DNA of 64,000 nt. It comes from Manduca sexta (lineage: Eukaryota > Arthropoda > Insecta > Lepidoptera > Sphingidae). The number at the start of each line of letters is the position of its first letter. The stretch's first letter is position 1. Location: NCBI RefSeq assembly GCF_014839805.1, contig NC_051123.1, positions 12,940,727-13,004,726 on the forward strand, read 5' to 3'. Both the position numbers and the translations under genes were made by a program. The notes below the pieces were generated by a model, which was given only the letters and a program-made list of their open reading frames with translations, ran no database searches and had not been told where the DNA came from. Positions 51,901 to 59,522 of this stretch are shown here, one piece after another.

Positions 51901-54662
51901 TAGCTAAAACATTGAGACATGTCAATGAATTGAATTTGTATTTAATCAGAATTATCGTGGAATTGTTTTATAAAGCCCGTGCATAACAAATAACCTTGAA
52001 ACTAGTCTTTGCGAGTTCAATTACCCTGTTTATAACGATTACTTGAAATTACTTGGTGGCGTAATTGCATTGCGAGCGCGGTACACTGTTCAGAGGTCCT
52101 ACGTTTGGATCCTGGGTCGGGCAAAGTGATATTGGGTTTTTCTGGTCAGTATCAGCTATTTTGGAATATGTGCCCGATATTGGCTTAGGCTAGGCATAGG
52201 CTTGCGCCAGTCACATCAAGCTAAACGTGGGTGCCCTGGTTGCAGCCCTGCCTACCCCTTCGGTGATAAAGGCGCGTAGTGTGTTTATTTACTTGAAATT
52301 AAACAAACAAACATTTACAGATCACTCATAACGCTATAAAATAAATATAATCAAATGGGGTAGATTTATATTTAGAAAATGGGCATGTAACTTCTTTTGA
52401 GGTTCATACAAAGATGAATGGATCATTTAGAAGTCTTATTACTGTACATTACGAGAGAGACATCAATAATAAGCATTTATTTATTTTTGACGAATAAAAT
52501 CAAGATGTGGAACGGATTCGGTCGCCTAATGAAAATGTATGTATTATTAATTTATATTTGGTCTACTGCGAAATGGGCCTGGAGCCTAGTGCAGTGGCCG
52601 CCGTGAACTGACATAATAATAAAATTGTTTTATCTCTGATAAATTAAATAAAAAAATAATAATAACTAAGTACCTAAACATACCTTCGTAGAATAGAATG
52701 TTCAATGATAGCAAAATATAAACAGAATGAGCTGCTCAGCGCAGCATGCTAAGCATCATATGCGCTAAAATCCTGATATCGAATTTGCTACTTATATTAC
52801 ACAAAATCATTATAAATTGTAGCCTATGTATTACTTTGATGTTTAACCAATATTAATGTAAAGTTTCATCCAAATCTGTTCAATAGTTTTTTCGTGAGAG
52901 GAACAGACATACATACATACTTCCATCCTCACAAACTTTCGCATTTGTAGTATTAGTAGGACTATAGAGACGAGGACCTATTTAAAATTATTATTATCGC
53001 ATACTGATTTAAGAAAAAAATATGAACTATGTAAGAAATCTAATAGATCAACATAACTAAGCAATAAAAACCATTTAATTAATTCGCTGAAAAAAATGAG
53101 TACCATAATAAGAATTAACTCTATTTGCATTATTTATAAGGCTAACTTGTTTTTTGTTAGATTAGCACGCTCAAATGGTAGGATTTCGCGTGATAGTCTC
53201 CTTTGACTCTAACAGTCGGTAACTATGTAAATGAATCATAAAATATTGGTTTAGGCACGAAAAATGCAACCTACAGTTCATCATGAGAATCTAGATTTTA
53301 TAAAGAAAACTAGTCTAGACATTTTGTTTTAATATTTTTATTTGTTGTAAAAAGTTTTTCTTAGCACTTAAATAATCCGATTTAGAATTTAATCTCATTC
53401 AATATTAATTATATAAGTTCTTATTATACATCAGGAATATTTTTACACAATTGTTTCTTTAAAACAAATTTACATTTACATATCTGTGTTTACAATTCCA
53501 CCGTTTTCCTTGTCTGACTTCAGTTTATTTGAAATATTCACCTTCCAACCATCGCAATTACTCATTAACCTTTTATCAACTTTAATTTCCTTTATTTTTA
53601 CCATCCATTTATAATAAAAGTCAGCGAGCATATTACAACTCACTTATACTTGTATAAAACATAATTAAATTATCTTCTTTTTATAAGAATCGTGATGAAT
53701 AAAAAGCTAGTATTAAGTACACCGAATGGTGTTGGAAAAAACAGCATTGCTAGCCGCTCGTAAAATGTTATCAGCCAGCAATAAAAACTCATCCAAAGCC
53801 TTACGAGGCGAGGTGTTCGCGACGTGTAACTTGTGTGACGACTGGCCGATGCATTCGTACCATTAGTCACATAAATGTTAGTGCTCTCTAAAACATCTAG
53901 AATTTTCTAATTCATCCTTATAAGTTTGATAGAACTCGAAATTATGAATGAAATATCAACGTCAAATTAACAGAGCGTAAATGCTAGAATTGAAACAAGA
54001 TTTATAAAAGCATTTCGCTGTACAATAACTGTTTACCTAATTTACGATTCTATAATCTTACATAACTCTTTCCATGAACGTAAAAAACTCGATAATACAG
54101 ACTGCAGTTATGCATAATTCATGCTACGCGAAGGCTCCGTTGCAATTTCCTCCAGTCTGGACTCCAGTCTGGCGGCGGTCGGGGTACCGACGCACGCATG
54201 CGCACACCACCGCCCGGCCATTCATTCCCGTTAGGTAACCCGTCGTCTGCCCACCTTAACACGATCATGCCACCCTAGACAAAATCGATACCGACCGGCA
54301 GCCATAGCAACTCCGCAACGTAAAAAAAAAACCGTAAAAAAATCCTCAAACCCACAATTCGTTCCGAACGCGTTCGAAGGACACGCAGTGGCGAATTTCA
54401 AGCTATTTCCGAACCGGCGTGGTAAACATTGGTGTGCGGACGGTTACGTAAGACTCACCATGTCGTTGTTCTCCACCATCCAGTTGACGGAGCATATCTG
54501 GTAGACGAAGTACGCCCGCACCAGCTCGCTCGTCTTCTTGCTCTTGAAAGCATCTTTAGGACTGTTGAAGGTTAGGTCGAGATCGTCGCGGGTCTGTGTC
54601 GCGTAAGTAACCACTCGTACGTTCCGGGGCGCGTTCACGGCCAGCCGTCTGATCAGAGCCAT
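15717..54662 (-). CDS. slgA: Proline dehydrogenase, mitochondrial (PRODH / sluggish-A)
   Basis: FAD-dependent proline dehydrogenase of the inner mitochondrial membrane. It oxidises L-proline to pyrroline-5-carboxylate and passes electrons to ubiquinone. Eleven coding exons join in phase to 578 codons: 54459-54662, 35125-35246, 34623-34709, 23375-23556, 23001-23065, 21833-22011, 19510-19789, 19077-19214, 17318-17428, 16713-16875 and 15717-15922. A further cassette exon at 34122-34304 would give 639 residues. The N-terminus ([20 protein letters not shown]) is basic and free of acidic residues, as in a matrix-targeting peptide. Family motifs seen: [52 protein letters not shown] and YLSRRANEN with the Arg pair that binds proline carboxylate. 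All match Drosophila slgA in order. Introns reach 19.2 kb. The gene runs towards the UNC93-like gene. Confidence 0.97.
16713..16875 (-). CDS. slgA: PRODH exon with VASHNEDT and GQLLGM
   Basis: Acceptor TTACCAG, donor GTATGT, 54 codons plus 1 nt. It encodes [20 protein letters not shown], then [18 protein letters not shown] and ITFPLG. These are late strands of the TIM barrel that line the FAD site. Confidence 0.96.
17318..17428 (-). CDS. slgA: PRODH exon [13 protein letters not shown]
   Basis: Acceptor TTCTCAG, donor GTATGT, 37 codons, phase 0. The product [20 protein letters not shown] and on to LSRVK corresponds to the segment after the RGAY motif in other PRODHs. Confidence 0.95.
17505..17799 (+). 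mobile_element. Lepidopteran SINE-like repeat (copy 2 intron)
   Basis: Same element and insertion site as 13145-13433, with a few substitutions and a 3-nt indel. The shared site supports recent common ancestry of the two copies. Confidence 0.65.
19077..19214 (-). CDS. slgA: PRODH exon with GAKLVRGAY
   Basis: Acceptor CGCAG, donor GTAATA, 46 codons, phase 0. It encodes [20 protein letters not shown], then [20 protein letters not shown] and RGAYIEQ, a highly conserved barrel segment. It is complete only in copy 2. Confidence 0.96.
19510..19789 (-). CDS. slgA: PRODH exon with [13 protein letters not shown]
   Basis: Acceptor TTGCAG, donor AAG|GTTGGT, 280 nt, entered in phase 2 and ending in phase 0. 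It encodes [37 protein letters not shown] and [16 protein letters not shown], among the most conserved parts of eukaryotic PRODH. Confidence 0.97.
19790..21832 (-). other. slgA: PRODH intron, 2.0 kb
   Basis: AT-rich intron with no recognised gene or element with intact ends. Confidence 0.7.
21833..22011 (-). CDS. slgA: PRODH exon [11 protein letters not shown]
   Basis: Acceptor TTTCAG, donor GTGAGT, 179 nt, phase 0 to phase 2. The product [20 protein letters not shown] continues with [18 protein letters not shown] and ends ITSDKEG, colinear with Drosophila slgA. Confidence 0.96.
22791..22940 (+). repeat. Ancient lepidopteran dispersed repeat
   Basis: Intronic match to a repeat common in moths and butterflies, recognised by the (CAT)n start, AAAATCCACTGCTGAAAG, CTGCATCCAGCGCGTTCC and CCAACGCTGCGT. 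It is degenerate with no open frame. Confidence 0.55.
23001..23065 (-). CDS. slgA: PRODH exon [19 protein letters not shown]
   Basis: A 65-nt exon, acceptor GTTCCAG, donor GTAAGT, phase 1 to phase 0. It encodes [20 protein letters not shown] and LL, the first catalytic-domain strand with the conserved KLTALGRP. Confidence 0.96.
23375..23556 (-). CDS. slgA: PRODH exon [18 protein letters not shown]
   Basis: Acceptor TCCAACAG, donor GTAAAT, 182 nt. It joins exon 34623-34709 directly (AG|C makes Ser) to give [20 protein letters not shown], or joins the cassette exon to give Arg. It contains [20 protein letters not shown], matching slgA. Confidence 0.95.
25317..25520 (+). mobile_element. Degenerate Helitron fragment
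   Basis: Starts TCTATATTAATATATAAAGT followed by TGAAGAGTTTGTTTGTTTGA, the same 5' end as the 6356-7229 element. It fades out around AACCGCAGGCAAATAAC with no CTAG end. Confidence 0.55.
25780..25940. mobile_element. MITE-like inverted repeat (relative at 43872)
   Basis: The ends ACGATCCCAAT and ATTGGGATCGT are inverted, with a middle shared with 43872-44043 (GACCAATSAGAA-like, TTTTTGACATGC, then TGGTT). It is diverged and the target duplication is unclear. Confidence 0.5.
26080..26280 (-). mobile_element. Helitron 3' fragment
   Basis: Reversed copy of the family whose 3' part reads CCGCGGGCGAAGCCGCGAGC. Here TTCGCGGCTTCGCCCGCGTG leads to GGGGACTTTGTTTTATAATA. No CTAG boundary is preserved. 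Confidence 0.5.
27268..27470 (-). mobile_element. Helitron 3' fragment with CTAG end
   Basis: ACTAGTTTTATTCGCGGCTT through GGGGACTTTGTTTCATAATA. Read on the minus strand it ends GCCGCGAATAAAACTAG. Same family as 26080-26280. Confidence 0.5.
27977..28152. mobile_element. hAT-type MITE with 8-bp target duplication
   Basis: The ends CAGGGGCGTAGCTT and AAGCTACGGTACTG are inverted (three mismatches). The flanks GCTGTAGT (27969-27976) and GCTGCAGT (28153-28160) are an 8-bp duplication differing at one base, as expected of hAT. It is 176 bp, GC-rich in the middle (GGGGCCCC) and non-coding. Confidence 0.75.
32515..32640. repeat. Copy of the ATTTTATCGCGG / GGTCACGGGG repeat family
   Basis: Begins AAACTATTTTTCGGATTTTA and TCGCGG, continues AAGACTTTGCAGCCTTCGTG and GTCACGGGGGGACTGAG. 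Similar copies lie at 28215-28320, 33415-33510, 42485-42645 and 56405-56535. The last has inverted AAACTATTTTA ends, which suggests a terminal-inverted-repeat DNA element. Confidence 0.5.
34122..34304 (-). CDS. slgA: Candidate in-frame PRODH cassette exon
   Basis: Lies 318 nt downstream of exon 34623-34709. Good acceptor ACTCTTTCCAG, donor CG|GTACTT (weak), 183 nt, so 61 codons inserted without shifting frame (phase 2 to phase 2). It is open throughout: [20 protein letters not shown], then [20 protein letters not shown]. It falls just where insect and vertebrate PRODHs differ in length and splice form, between EAEKREV and the acidic GDKKEEG linker. Without the donor, the frame runs on to a stop near 34019, which would give a truncated protein. 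I do not recognise the peptide. Confidence 0.55.
34623..34709 (-). CDS. slgA: PRODH exon [17 protein letters not shown]
   Basis: Acceptor CCCACAG, donor GTAATT, 87 nt, phase 2 to phase 2. It encodes [20 protein letters not shown] and QEEAEKREV, nearly the same as the Drosophila protein. Confidence 0.97.
35125..35246 (-). CDS. slgA: PRODH exon [21 protein letters not shown]
   Basis: Acceptor TCAACAG, donor GTAATG, 122 nt, phase 0 to phase 2. It encodes [20 protein letters not shown] and [20 protein letters not shown], the helical arm region of the family. Confidence 0.96.
35390..35694 (+). mobile_element. Non-autonomous Helitron, interrupted by a SINE stub
   Basis: Starts TCTATATATATAAAAATG, ends GGCAGCTAG, and sits between A and T. 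Same family as 4685-4952. A 39-bp retroposed insert with an 11-bp target duplication interrupts it at 35439. Confidence 0.8.
35439..35477 (+). mobile_element. 39-bp 5'-truncated SINE stub
   Basis: TATATAATACAGGGCTGAT followed by (ATT)n is exactly the 3' terminus of the tRNA-headed SINE seen at 39272, 46055, 51517 and 59523. It is flanked by the direct repeat ACGCCATCACG (35428-35438 and 35478-35488), a target duplication made from Helitron sequence. Confidence 0.85.
36533..36788 (+). mobile_element. Complete non-autonomous Helitron
   Basis: Starts TCCTACTTATATTATAAATG, ends GCGAGCAAAAGCTAG, and is inserted between A and T. This is the common lepidopteran TCCTACTAATATTATAAATG family. A 5' fragment lies reversed at about 52793-52961. 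Confidence 0.85.
39272..39594 (-). mobile_element. tRNA-derived SINE, copy 1
   Basis: Read on the minus strand it starts with a tRNA-like head containing TAGTTGGGCGTGG (A-box region) and GGTTCAAAACCC (B-box), then a body including GTGAAGGAAAACATCG, and ends ATATAGGGCTGATATTATTA. An hAT-type MITE is inserted beside its head at 39601. Confidence 0.75.
39601..40035. mobile_element. hAT-type MITE with perfect 8-bp target duplication
   Basis: The ends CAGTGTTGCCAG and CTGGCAACACTG are perfect inverted repeats. Both sides carry GTTATCAC (39593-39600 and 40036-40043). It is 435 bp, AT-rich and non-coding. Confidence 0.9.
40177..40585. mobile_element. 409-bp element with ~43-bp terminal inverted repeats
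   Basis: The left end CAGGGTCATTTTGACATTGC and onward through AAATGAAACCACATAC is repeated inverted at the right end with one mismatch over about 43 bp. TATA flanks both sides, consistent with a TA (mariner-type) or TATA target. No transposase frame is present. Confidence 0.9.
41748..42002. mobile_element. hAT-type MITE with perfect 8-bp target duplication
   Basis: Begins CAGTCCTGGATTTATAAA and ends ATATAAATCCGGCACTA (inverted with mismatches). AGACAGAG occurs at 41740-41747 and 42003-42010. The interior is GC-rich (GGGCGGCAGCC), 255 bp, non-coding. Confidence 0.85.
43505..43590 (-). mobile_element. tRNA-like SINE head fragment
   Basis: On the minus strand CGGTGGCGTCGTTGTAATG (A-box region) and GATTCGAATCTGG (B-box-like) are spaced as in a tRNA. 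Related heads lie at 46565-46680 and 52050-52130. Confidence 0.5.
43872..44043. mobile_element. MITE with inverted GCCGTTTTCAA ends
   Basis: AACAGCCGTTTTCAATAAA at the left and TTTGTTGAAAACGGCTTAG at the right are inverted repeats. The interior resembles 25780-25940. Confidence 0.6.
46055..46375 (-). mobile_element. tRNA-derived SINE, copy 2
   Basis: Same family as 39272-39594. The head (minus strand) begins AGCGGCGATAGCCTAGTTGG, and the tail ends ACAGGGCTGATATTATA. About 10 bp around the B-box is lost (CGAATCCCGAGGG). Confidence 0.75.
46565..46690 (+). mobile_element. tRNA-derived SINE, second family
   Basis: The head has TGGCGTAGTTGTGTGG and GGTTCGATTCCC at tRNA spacing, but no cloverleaf acceptor stem, so it is a SINE rather than a tRNA gene. 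It continues GATGGAATGGGTGGGATGCG into an unrelated body. Confidence 0.65.
46853..47041 (-). mobile_element. Short Helitron relative
   Basis: Minus strand: starts TCTGTACTAATATATAAAGC, ends GCCGCAGGCAAAAGCTAA (degenerate CTAG). It is an internally deleted member of the 6356-7229 family. Confidence 0.6.
47225..47508. repeat. Minisatellite, about eight ~35-bp units
   Basis: Units of the form CTGAATCGGCTYCACTG followed by STTTAAATACCAA. Two subtypes, one ending AAGTA and one ending AAAATGA, alternate in the first units, giving a dimeric higher-order pattern. A minus-strand open frame through it (47282-47512) is a by-product of the repeat. Confidence 0.9.
48163..48440 (-). mobile_element. SINE-like repeat (relative of 13145)
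   Basis: Reversed and diverged copy: CCATTCGCCTAATGGTAAGC, ACACGAGATGTTAAGTCTCA and GGCTACATTGTCCTTCAAAC match the inverse of the 13145 element. A further partial copy lies at about 48790-48870 (+). Confidence 0.55.
50139..50346. repeat. Two ~86-bp direct repeats, period 121 bp
   Basis: AGTGGAGTGGGGTCCAATAG through CTATTATGCCGGC occurs at 50151 and 50272, almost identical. It is part of a dispersed repeat also seen reversed at 59060-59160 (CAGTCCACTTACTATCAGGT). Confidence 0.85.
51517..51847 (-). mobile_element. tRNA-derived SINE, copy 3, with (GAT)n tail
   Basis: Same family as 39272-39594, but the simple tail at 51517-51537 is (ATC)n on the plus strand rather than (AAT)n. The head has CTAGTTGGTTGTGG and GTTCAAATCCC. 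Confidence 0.75.
52055..52290 (+). mobile_element. tRNA-like SINE copy
   Basis: TTGGTGGCGTAATTGCATTG followed by TTTGGATCCTGGGTCGGGC resembles the head of the 46565 family with a degenerate B-box. The body runs to GGTGATAAAGGCGCGTAGTG. Confidence 0.5.
52793..52961 (-). mobile_element. Helitron 5' fragment
   Basis: Minus strand starts TCCTACTAATACTACAAATG and matches the first two thirds of 36533-36788. The CTAG end is missing. Confidence 0.65.
54459..54662 (-). CDS. slgA: PRODH first coding exon (mitochondrial presequence)
   Basis: ATG at 54662 in context CGAACATGG, donor ATG|GTGAGT, 68 codons, phase 0. The first 20 residues are Arg-rich without acidic residues, a likely matrix presequence. 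The exon continues [20 protein letters not shown] and [20 protein letters not shown], aligning to slgA DVSFNDPIAAFKSKTT. Confidence 0.96.
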
Positions 54663-55130
54663 GTTCGGAGCTCTGCGAATTCACAAGTCACACGCGCCCG
54701 TCGCCTCCGACTGACAACTGACAACTGACACTGACGTCCGCTCGATACCGAGTCGAGTGCGCACGCAGCCGGTCCAATTTTAAATCCACCGGAGCGTCGT
54801 GGAGGTGTGTCGTGGTCGGCTCGCGGCGATTGGACGACTGGTGCCGGTTGTAGCGCCGCGCGCTGACACAGGAGCACTCGCGGACACACGCGAGTGCGCG
54901 CGAGAAATGCGACGTAGGAAACAAGGGTTCGGAGCAGGTGGCCATCACATTCACCGCGAACCGGTCCTTCACTGCACAACTAACGAGAACGTTTTGTAAG
55001 GAACTGTGCGCCGCGGCTCGGCACCACGTGGGAAACCGATGTCCTGCAAAAATGAAAATGTTTTACGTAACTACTTGCGGGTTGTTACGTAAACGTTGGT
55101 TAGGGTTCAAAAGCCGGGTGTGACCTAGAA
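54663..55130 (-). promoter_or_regulatory. slgA: GC-rich promoter region of PRODH
   Basis: About 450 bp of CpG-rich DNA upstream of the PRODH ATG, sharply distinct from the AT-rich surroundings. GC-rich sequence also extends into 54150-54450 within intron 1. Open frames here on both strands are composition artefacts. Confidence 0.6.
54710..54734 (-). promoter_or_regulatory. slgA: Four TCAGT initiator motifs
   Basis: On the minus strand TCAGT occurs four times, 6-7 nt apart (54734-54730, 54728-54724, 54721-54717, 54714-54710), 48-72 nt before the ATG. TCAGT is the arthropod initiator core, so this is the likely transcription start cluster, giving a very short 5' UTR. Confidence 0.5.
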
Positions 55131-55446
55131 ACGGTTCAAGCCGAGTTCGCCGCGGCCAATATTTCGTAGGCACTTCTCCAGGGTCTTGAAAACACATTTG
55201 AACTTACCTATACAATGGCCTTTAAAGGTTATTTATATGACACATGTATGTAATGAATTAGAATGGGAAAAAAATTAAGATTTTTTGACGATATTTATAT
55301 CAGAAAAAATAATGAAGCAATAACGAAATAAAATAATTTATTTTTACTAATTTAACAAGAACAAAAGCGTATAGTAAACGGATAACACAAAAAAGTACAA
55401 CGTAGGTGTATACCTACGTACAACGTACTCTATACACGCATTATAG

Positions 55447-55560
55447 CAGAGGTTCCCAAACTTTTTACTCATAGACTCCTTTCAAAATTTTGATGATTCC
55501 ATTATGGTTTAACTCGGCCATGCACAACCTGCGCCCCGCCGGACATTTGAAATTTTATAA
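55447..55560 (+). mobile_element. hAT-like left-end fragment
   Basis: CAGAGGTTCCCAAACTTTTT is a typical hAT-superfamily terminus. No matching inverted right end was found within the next few hundred bases. Confidence 0.45.
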
Positions 55561-55696
55561 TTAAATAGAATAAACATTTTGTACCTTTCTGTGTAAGCTA
55601 TTTTAGTTATTCCTATACAACCCATCGAACTACTTTGCCTTTGTTAAGTTGAATAATAGTAAATAATATCTATAGTCAGAGGGCCCATTCCATCTA

Positions 55697-55858
55697 CCGG
55701 GGCTTATCCGTCTTTTTGCAATTACAGGCGTTCTAATCGAATAATAGCTTCGACAGCAGCTTCTGAAAGAGTCAAAACCCCTTATTGACCTATGCAGCTA
55801 TTAAAACTGTCCTTCGATTACAATGCCCGTAATTGCAAAAACGCTGATTAGCCCTCGT
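55697..55858. mobile_element. MITE-like element with ~44-bp imperfect inverted ends
   Basis: CTTTTTGCAATTACAGGCGT on the left and GCCCGTAATTGCAAAAACGC on the right are inverted, extending to GGGGCTTATC / GATTAGCCC outward. It is non-coding and the target duplication is not clear. Confidence 0.65.
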
Positions 55859-57010
55859 TATCAGAACACAGCCCCATGACTTTTCCTTTAATAATTTTCA
55901 TTAACACATTCGAAAACAGAAATCATGTTGCAAGACAATTAATGAAAAATATTGTTTATTATTAATTCCGTAACCACTTATAAAACTTGCCACAAGCATG
56001 GCAGTCACAAGAAGCGGTCTACATAGCATTCAAAATACAGGTGAATGCGCGGTAAAAGCTATTGTTAAGTCTTGCTAAAGCATATTTTCTTTGAAACGCG
56101 CTAAGTGCTCAGATGGGCATGTGAAGACGCCATAATACTAAAATTTACTAAAAAACGCCATAATACTAAAAAAACTAGTGGCAAGGCACGAAATTTTCTG
56201 TAAAGAAAACCGCGTCCACAACATATACCTAGGTACTAATATTTGCATAAAAACGGTTTGCAAATCGTTGTAATGATAATGAAAGGGAAGATCACAGGAA
56301 TCAGGCTATATGGATCCTTCGCCGCTGCAATGTTATTCAACGCCACTACAAACAAAAAAAAAAATTATATTTATATAATGATTTCTTAAGTTTACGCGAA
56401 TGTTAGACATTTAATTTAAACTATTTTACGAATTTTATCGCAGTTTTAGTGTTTTACTTTTCTCCCGACGTTTCGAAGACTTTGCAGCCTTCATGGTCAC
56501 GGGGGGGACTGAGTAAAATAGTTTAATTTAAATTTATATTTATATTTTATATTTCAGTGCCTAATTTAAATTGAACATTGTTATCGTAAATTTGTTTTGG
56601 AAACTTTCATTGCTTATACAAGCAGTTAGAGAAGGCGAGAGTAACGTTTATTTCATGTTTTTTTAATAATAGCAGCGCATAAGGCCAGCATATTTTGGGT
56701 TCGCTAGGGCAGCAAGAATCTACGCAACGCTATTGCAATTCATAGATATATCGCAACAACGACGGAACACCAATAGATATTAGTAATTTTGTTACGATTT
56801 TAATAAATAAAATACTAATTATAAATATCTGTCGGTATAATTAATATGTGAATAGACTCACAGGCCATTTTCCTGTGAGTTTCGTGAACAATACGTGAAG
56901 AATAAATACCCAATTAGTGTGATAAATAACCAAAACTTACGCAATTAGGTTATTTTTAATTAACTGTATTATCCTCTATGCTACAGATTTCCCCTTTTTT
57001 TCGTTTCGTG

Positions 57011-57055
57011 AATAAAGTACCTTATTACTACGCCGTAGTAATAAGGTACTTTATT
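57011..57055. repeat. Perfect 45-bp palindrome
   Basis: Two 22-nt arms (beginning AATAAAGTACCTTATTACTA on the left) are perfect inverted copies around a single central C. The minus-strand open frame 57028-57282 runs into it. Confidence 0.95.
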
Positions 57056-57282
57056 ATACTGTCTCCTGTTGTAGGGTGCTCAGAAGCCCCCACGCATCGA
57101 AGGACGTCCTCGGTGTCAGTAGCAGCAATCGGCCTACGTTCCACGCTGCCGTCCATCTTGGTGGTCACAGCAATGTATAATCCACTGGCCGACAGCACCA
57201 TGCCGCCCGCCTGCGACCCTCTGATGGCCCCTATTAGTAGCCTATTACGACGGGCAGGGGATACCGTGGTGGAATTCTCCAA
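57028..57282 (-). other. Unexplained GC-rich 84-codon open frame
   Basis: The frame reads MENSTTVSPARRNRLLIGAI, then RGSQAGGMVLSASGLYIAVT and RRPIAATDTEDVLRCVGASE. Its GC-rich, codon-like composition stands out from AT-rich flanks. It could be a lone exon, a retrocopy fragment or part of a transposon gene. I recognise no family. No strong splice acceptor precedes it, and its last codons lie in the 45-bp palindrome. Confidence 0.3.
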
Positions 57283-57449
57283 ACGTCCCCATTACACAGG
57301 GGAAACAGTTTTTTTCCTGCATTCATACGCATGTAAAAAATTTTAATTGATAACATTACCAAATCAAAAAATTACATTGTTCTAGCCATTACTACGTAGG
57401 TACGTGGAAAGGTGCTAGGTACTCGGCACGTTGCAATAAGTTCCTACAG

Positions 57450-57669
57450 CAGGGATGGCGAACCATTGGCACAGATGCCAGTGGTGTCTCGTGACAAAAT
57501 AATTTGAGACGCGAATAATATGCTAAATAAAAACATAATTAGGTCGGAAAAAAGTCGCTGAAAGGGCCACTTGGATAGTTAAAACCAGTCTTGGATGGCA
57601 TGTTACATGCTATATTTTATTTTTTTTATAAATAATGACACGTTATCCCTAAAAGGTTCGCCATCCCTG
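57450..57669. mobile_element. hAT-type MITE, 220 bp
   Basis: The ends CAGGGATGGCGAACC and GGTTCGCCATCCCTG are perfect 15-bp inverted repeats. Flanks TCCTACAG (57442-57449) and TCGTACAG (57670-57677) are an 8-bp target duplication with one mismatch. Confidence 0.9.
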
Positions 57670-57689
57670 TCGTACAGTAGGTATACACA

Positions 57690-59520
57690 TATACATATTA
57701 TATTAAAAGCAGTACACCTTTATGTCTAGAGCATACACAATCCTGATAGATTGTCGATCAGTAAGAAATCTTTCGATGGCCGCCAGAATTTTGCCGGCTT
57801 ATACTGTACAGTCAGCAACAAAAGTAGCTAAAAAATTGAAATTTTTGATTTACTCTTAATAGCTGACCACATATATTTTAAATAATTGTAATAAAAAAAA
57901 TCACCAAGCCAACCATGGAAATTTAAAAAGTAAAAAACATGTTAACATAATATGATTAACCACATTCTACGTAAAATACTGTAATCTAAATCTGTATAAA
58001 TTCGTGACTCAATAATGAAAATTAAATTATAAATAAAATTTAATAATAAATTCCCTGATGATATAACGTAATTCCCATCTCGACTTGCTACACTTGAAAA
58101 ACTATGAATGAGTCTTATTTCCGTGTGTAATCAGTAATTCCCTAAAATGTGACATCTAAAAAGCTCTTGAGAAAGTACTTATTGAAATGATAAATTAAAT
58201 ACGTTAAGTGTTTAAAATAGTCATGGGTATTTACTAAGTATCAAATACGCTGCAATCAATAGTTCTCTGTGCTTAGAATTATAGTCACTAATTTATAAAT
58301 AATTATAAGGTTTTCCAGCAAACTTAACACTTCGATTATAATAATTTAAATGTTATAACTTATTGCTATAATGTAAGCCCAAGTTAGGAAAACCCAACAT
58401 GTATATAATTGAATCTAAAATTGACAAATTAAAACAATATAATTTTGAGACGTTCACGCAGTAAGTTAACTTATGCCAGACTATATGAATCTTGCAGAGA
58501 AGAAAATATAATACGTAAGTCTTAGAAAGTGGCAAAAGAACACGACGCAACTCCGTGTCGTTTCATTGTGATTGGTTGACGAACCAACACGTGATTGACG
58601 CATTGGTCTCTCGACCAATCACAAGCATCAAAATTAAACGAAACCGACTTACGTGTCGCGCATTTTGTGATATTCTTCTTATTTCTTGAACATCCATAAT
58701 TATAGCCAGAAAGGTTGGAATGGTAGGAGGGAGATTTAAAAAAATCATTTTTCCTAGTGTTTGTGAATGCTTTTTTATTAATGTATAAAAAAGTAAATGA
58801 TAAAGTGTTTAAAAGAAATTACATTTTACGTTTTGACCAGTGGCAAGACTACAAACACCTTTCATACGTCATAGATAAACTCCCCAACCTTGTAGAGCAA
58901 AGAAAATTCACGGCGATAAATATTTTTTATACATGGATAAAAAAGTATTTGTCCTAAAAAAATATTATTAAAAAATAATAGATATGTAAATATTAATTGT
59001 AAACTTTTATGTGCAACAGGATATTTACAATTTAAATAATATCCAATAGTGTTTATCCGTTTCGGCCGGCCGGCGTAATAGTGGCGACTGGCGAGGGATA
59101 TCTCTCATCAGTTGATACTCTATTGTACGCCAGTCCACTTACTATCAGGTGCAGTGGAATAATTTTGCCGTGGCCATATAGAAAATAAATAACCATGAAC
59201 CACATTTCAAAGACAATAAACAAACAGGCTGCCGAATACCTATTACACCAGGACAATATTTTGGAAAACCCGAAACAGTCACTGGCTGAAACATACTAGT
59301 AGGCTAATGATTAATACAAAATGTCATCCTCTTTTGAGGTGAGGATGGTAATCACGTATGCTAAATGATCATTAACAATTTTTCCGTCCTGTAGTGGTGG
59401 CCAGCTAGGCTATAAAAGGAAAACTGAAATATTTATCTTCACATAAATTCATGTAGTTTTTACACAAAAATAATAATTGTTGTGTAATTATTTGCACAAA
59501 GTAGGTAAAAACAATTTGCT
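57690..59520. other. Intergenic, no supported gene
   Basis: AT-rich. It contains a left-end relative of the 60711 MITE near 57808 (TACAGTCAGCAACAAAAGTA), an inverted repeat at 58579-58625, and a 66-codon frame at 58757-58957 (FDQWQDYKHLSYVIDKLPNL) that looks protein-like but matches nothing I know. Confidence 0.4.
58579..58625. repeat. Imperfect hairpin repeat
   Basis: TGATTGGTTGACGAACCAA and TTGGTCTCTCGACCAATCA face each other, with further matching outside (CGTTTCATTGTG versus AAATTAAACGAAACC). It may be a small MITE. Confidence 0.5.
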
Positions 59521-59522
59521 TT

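Larger units (their letters stand above)
35247..54458 (-). other. slgA: PRODH intron 1, 19.2 kb
   Basis: Half of the gene's span. It carries two Helitrons, SINEs, hAT-type MITEs, a 409-bp inverted-repeat element and a minisatellite, listed separately. No nested gene or alternative first coding exon could be supported. The 102-codon minus frame at 44986-45294 looks like part of a dispersed repeat. Confidence 0.65.

Noticed and set aside
54653..54979. Three overlapping frames on both strands upstream of PRODH
   Set aside because: Arise from high GC in the promoter region, with no domain or splice support.
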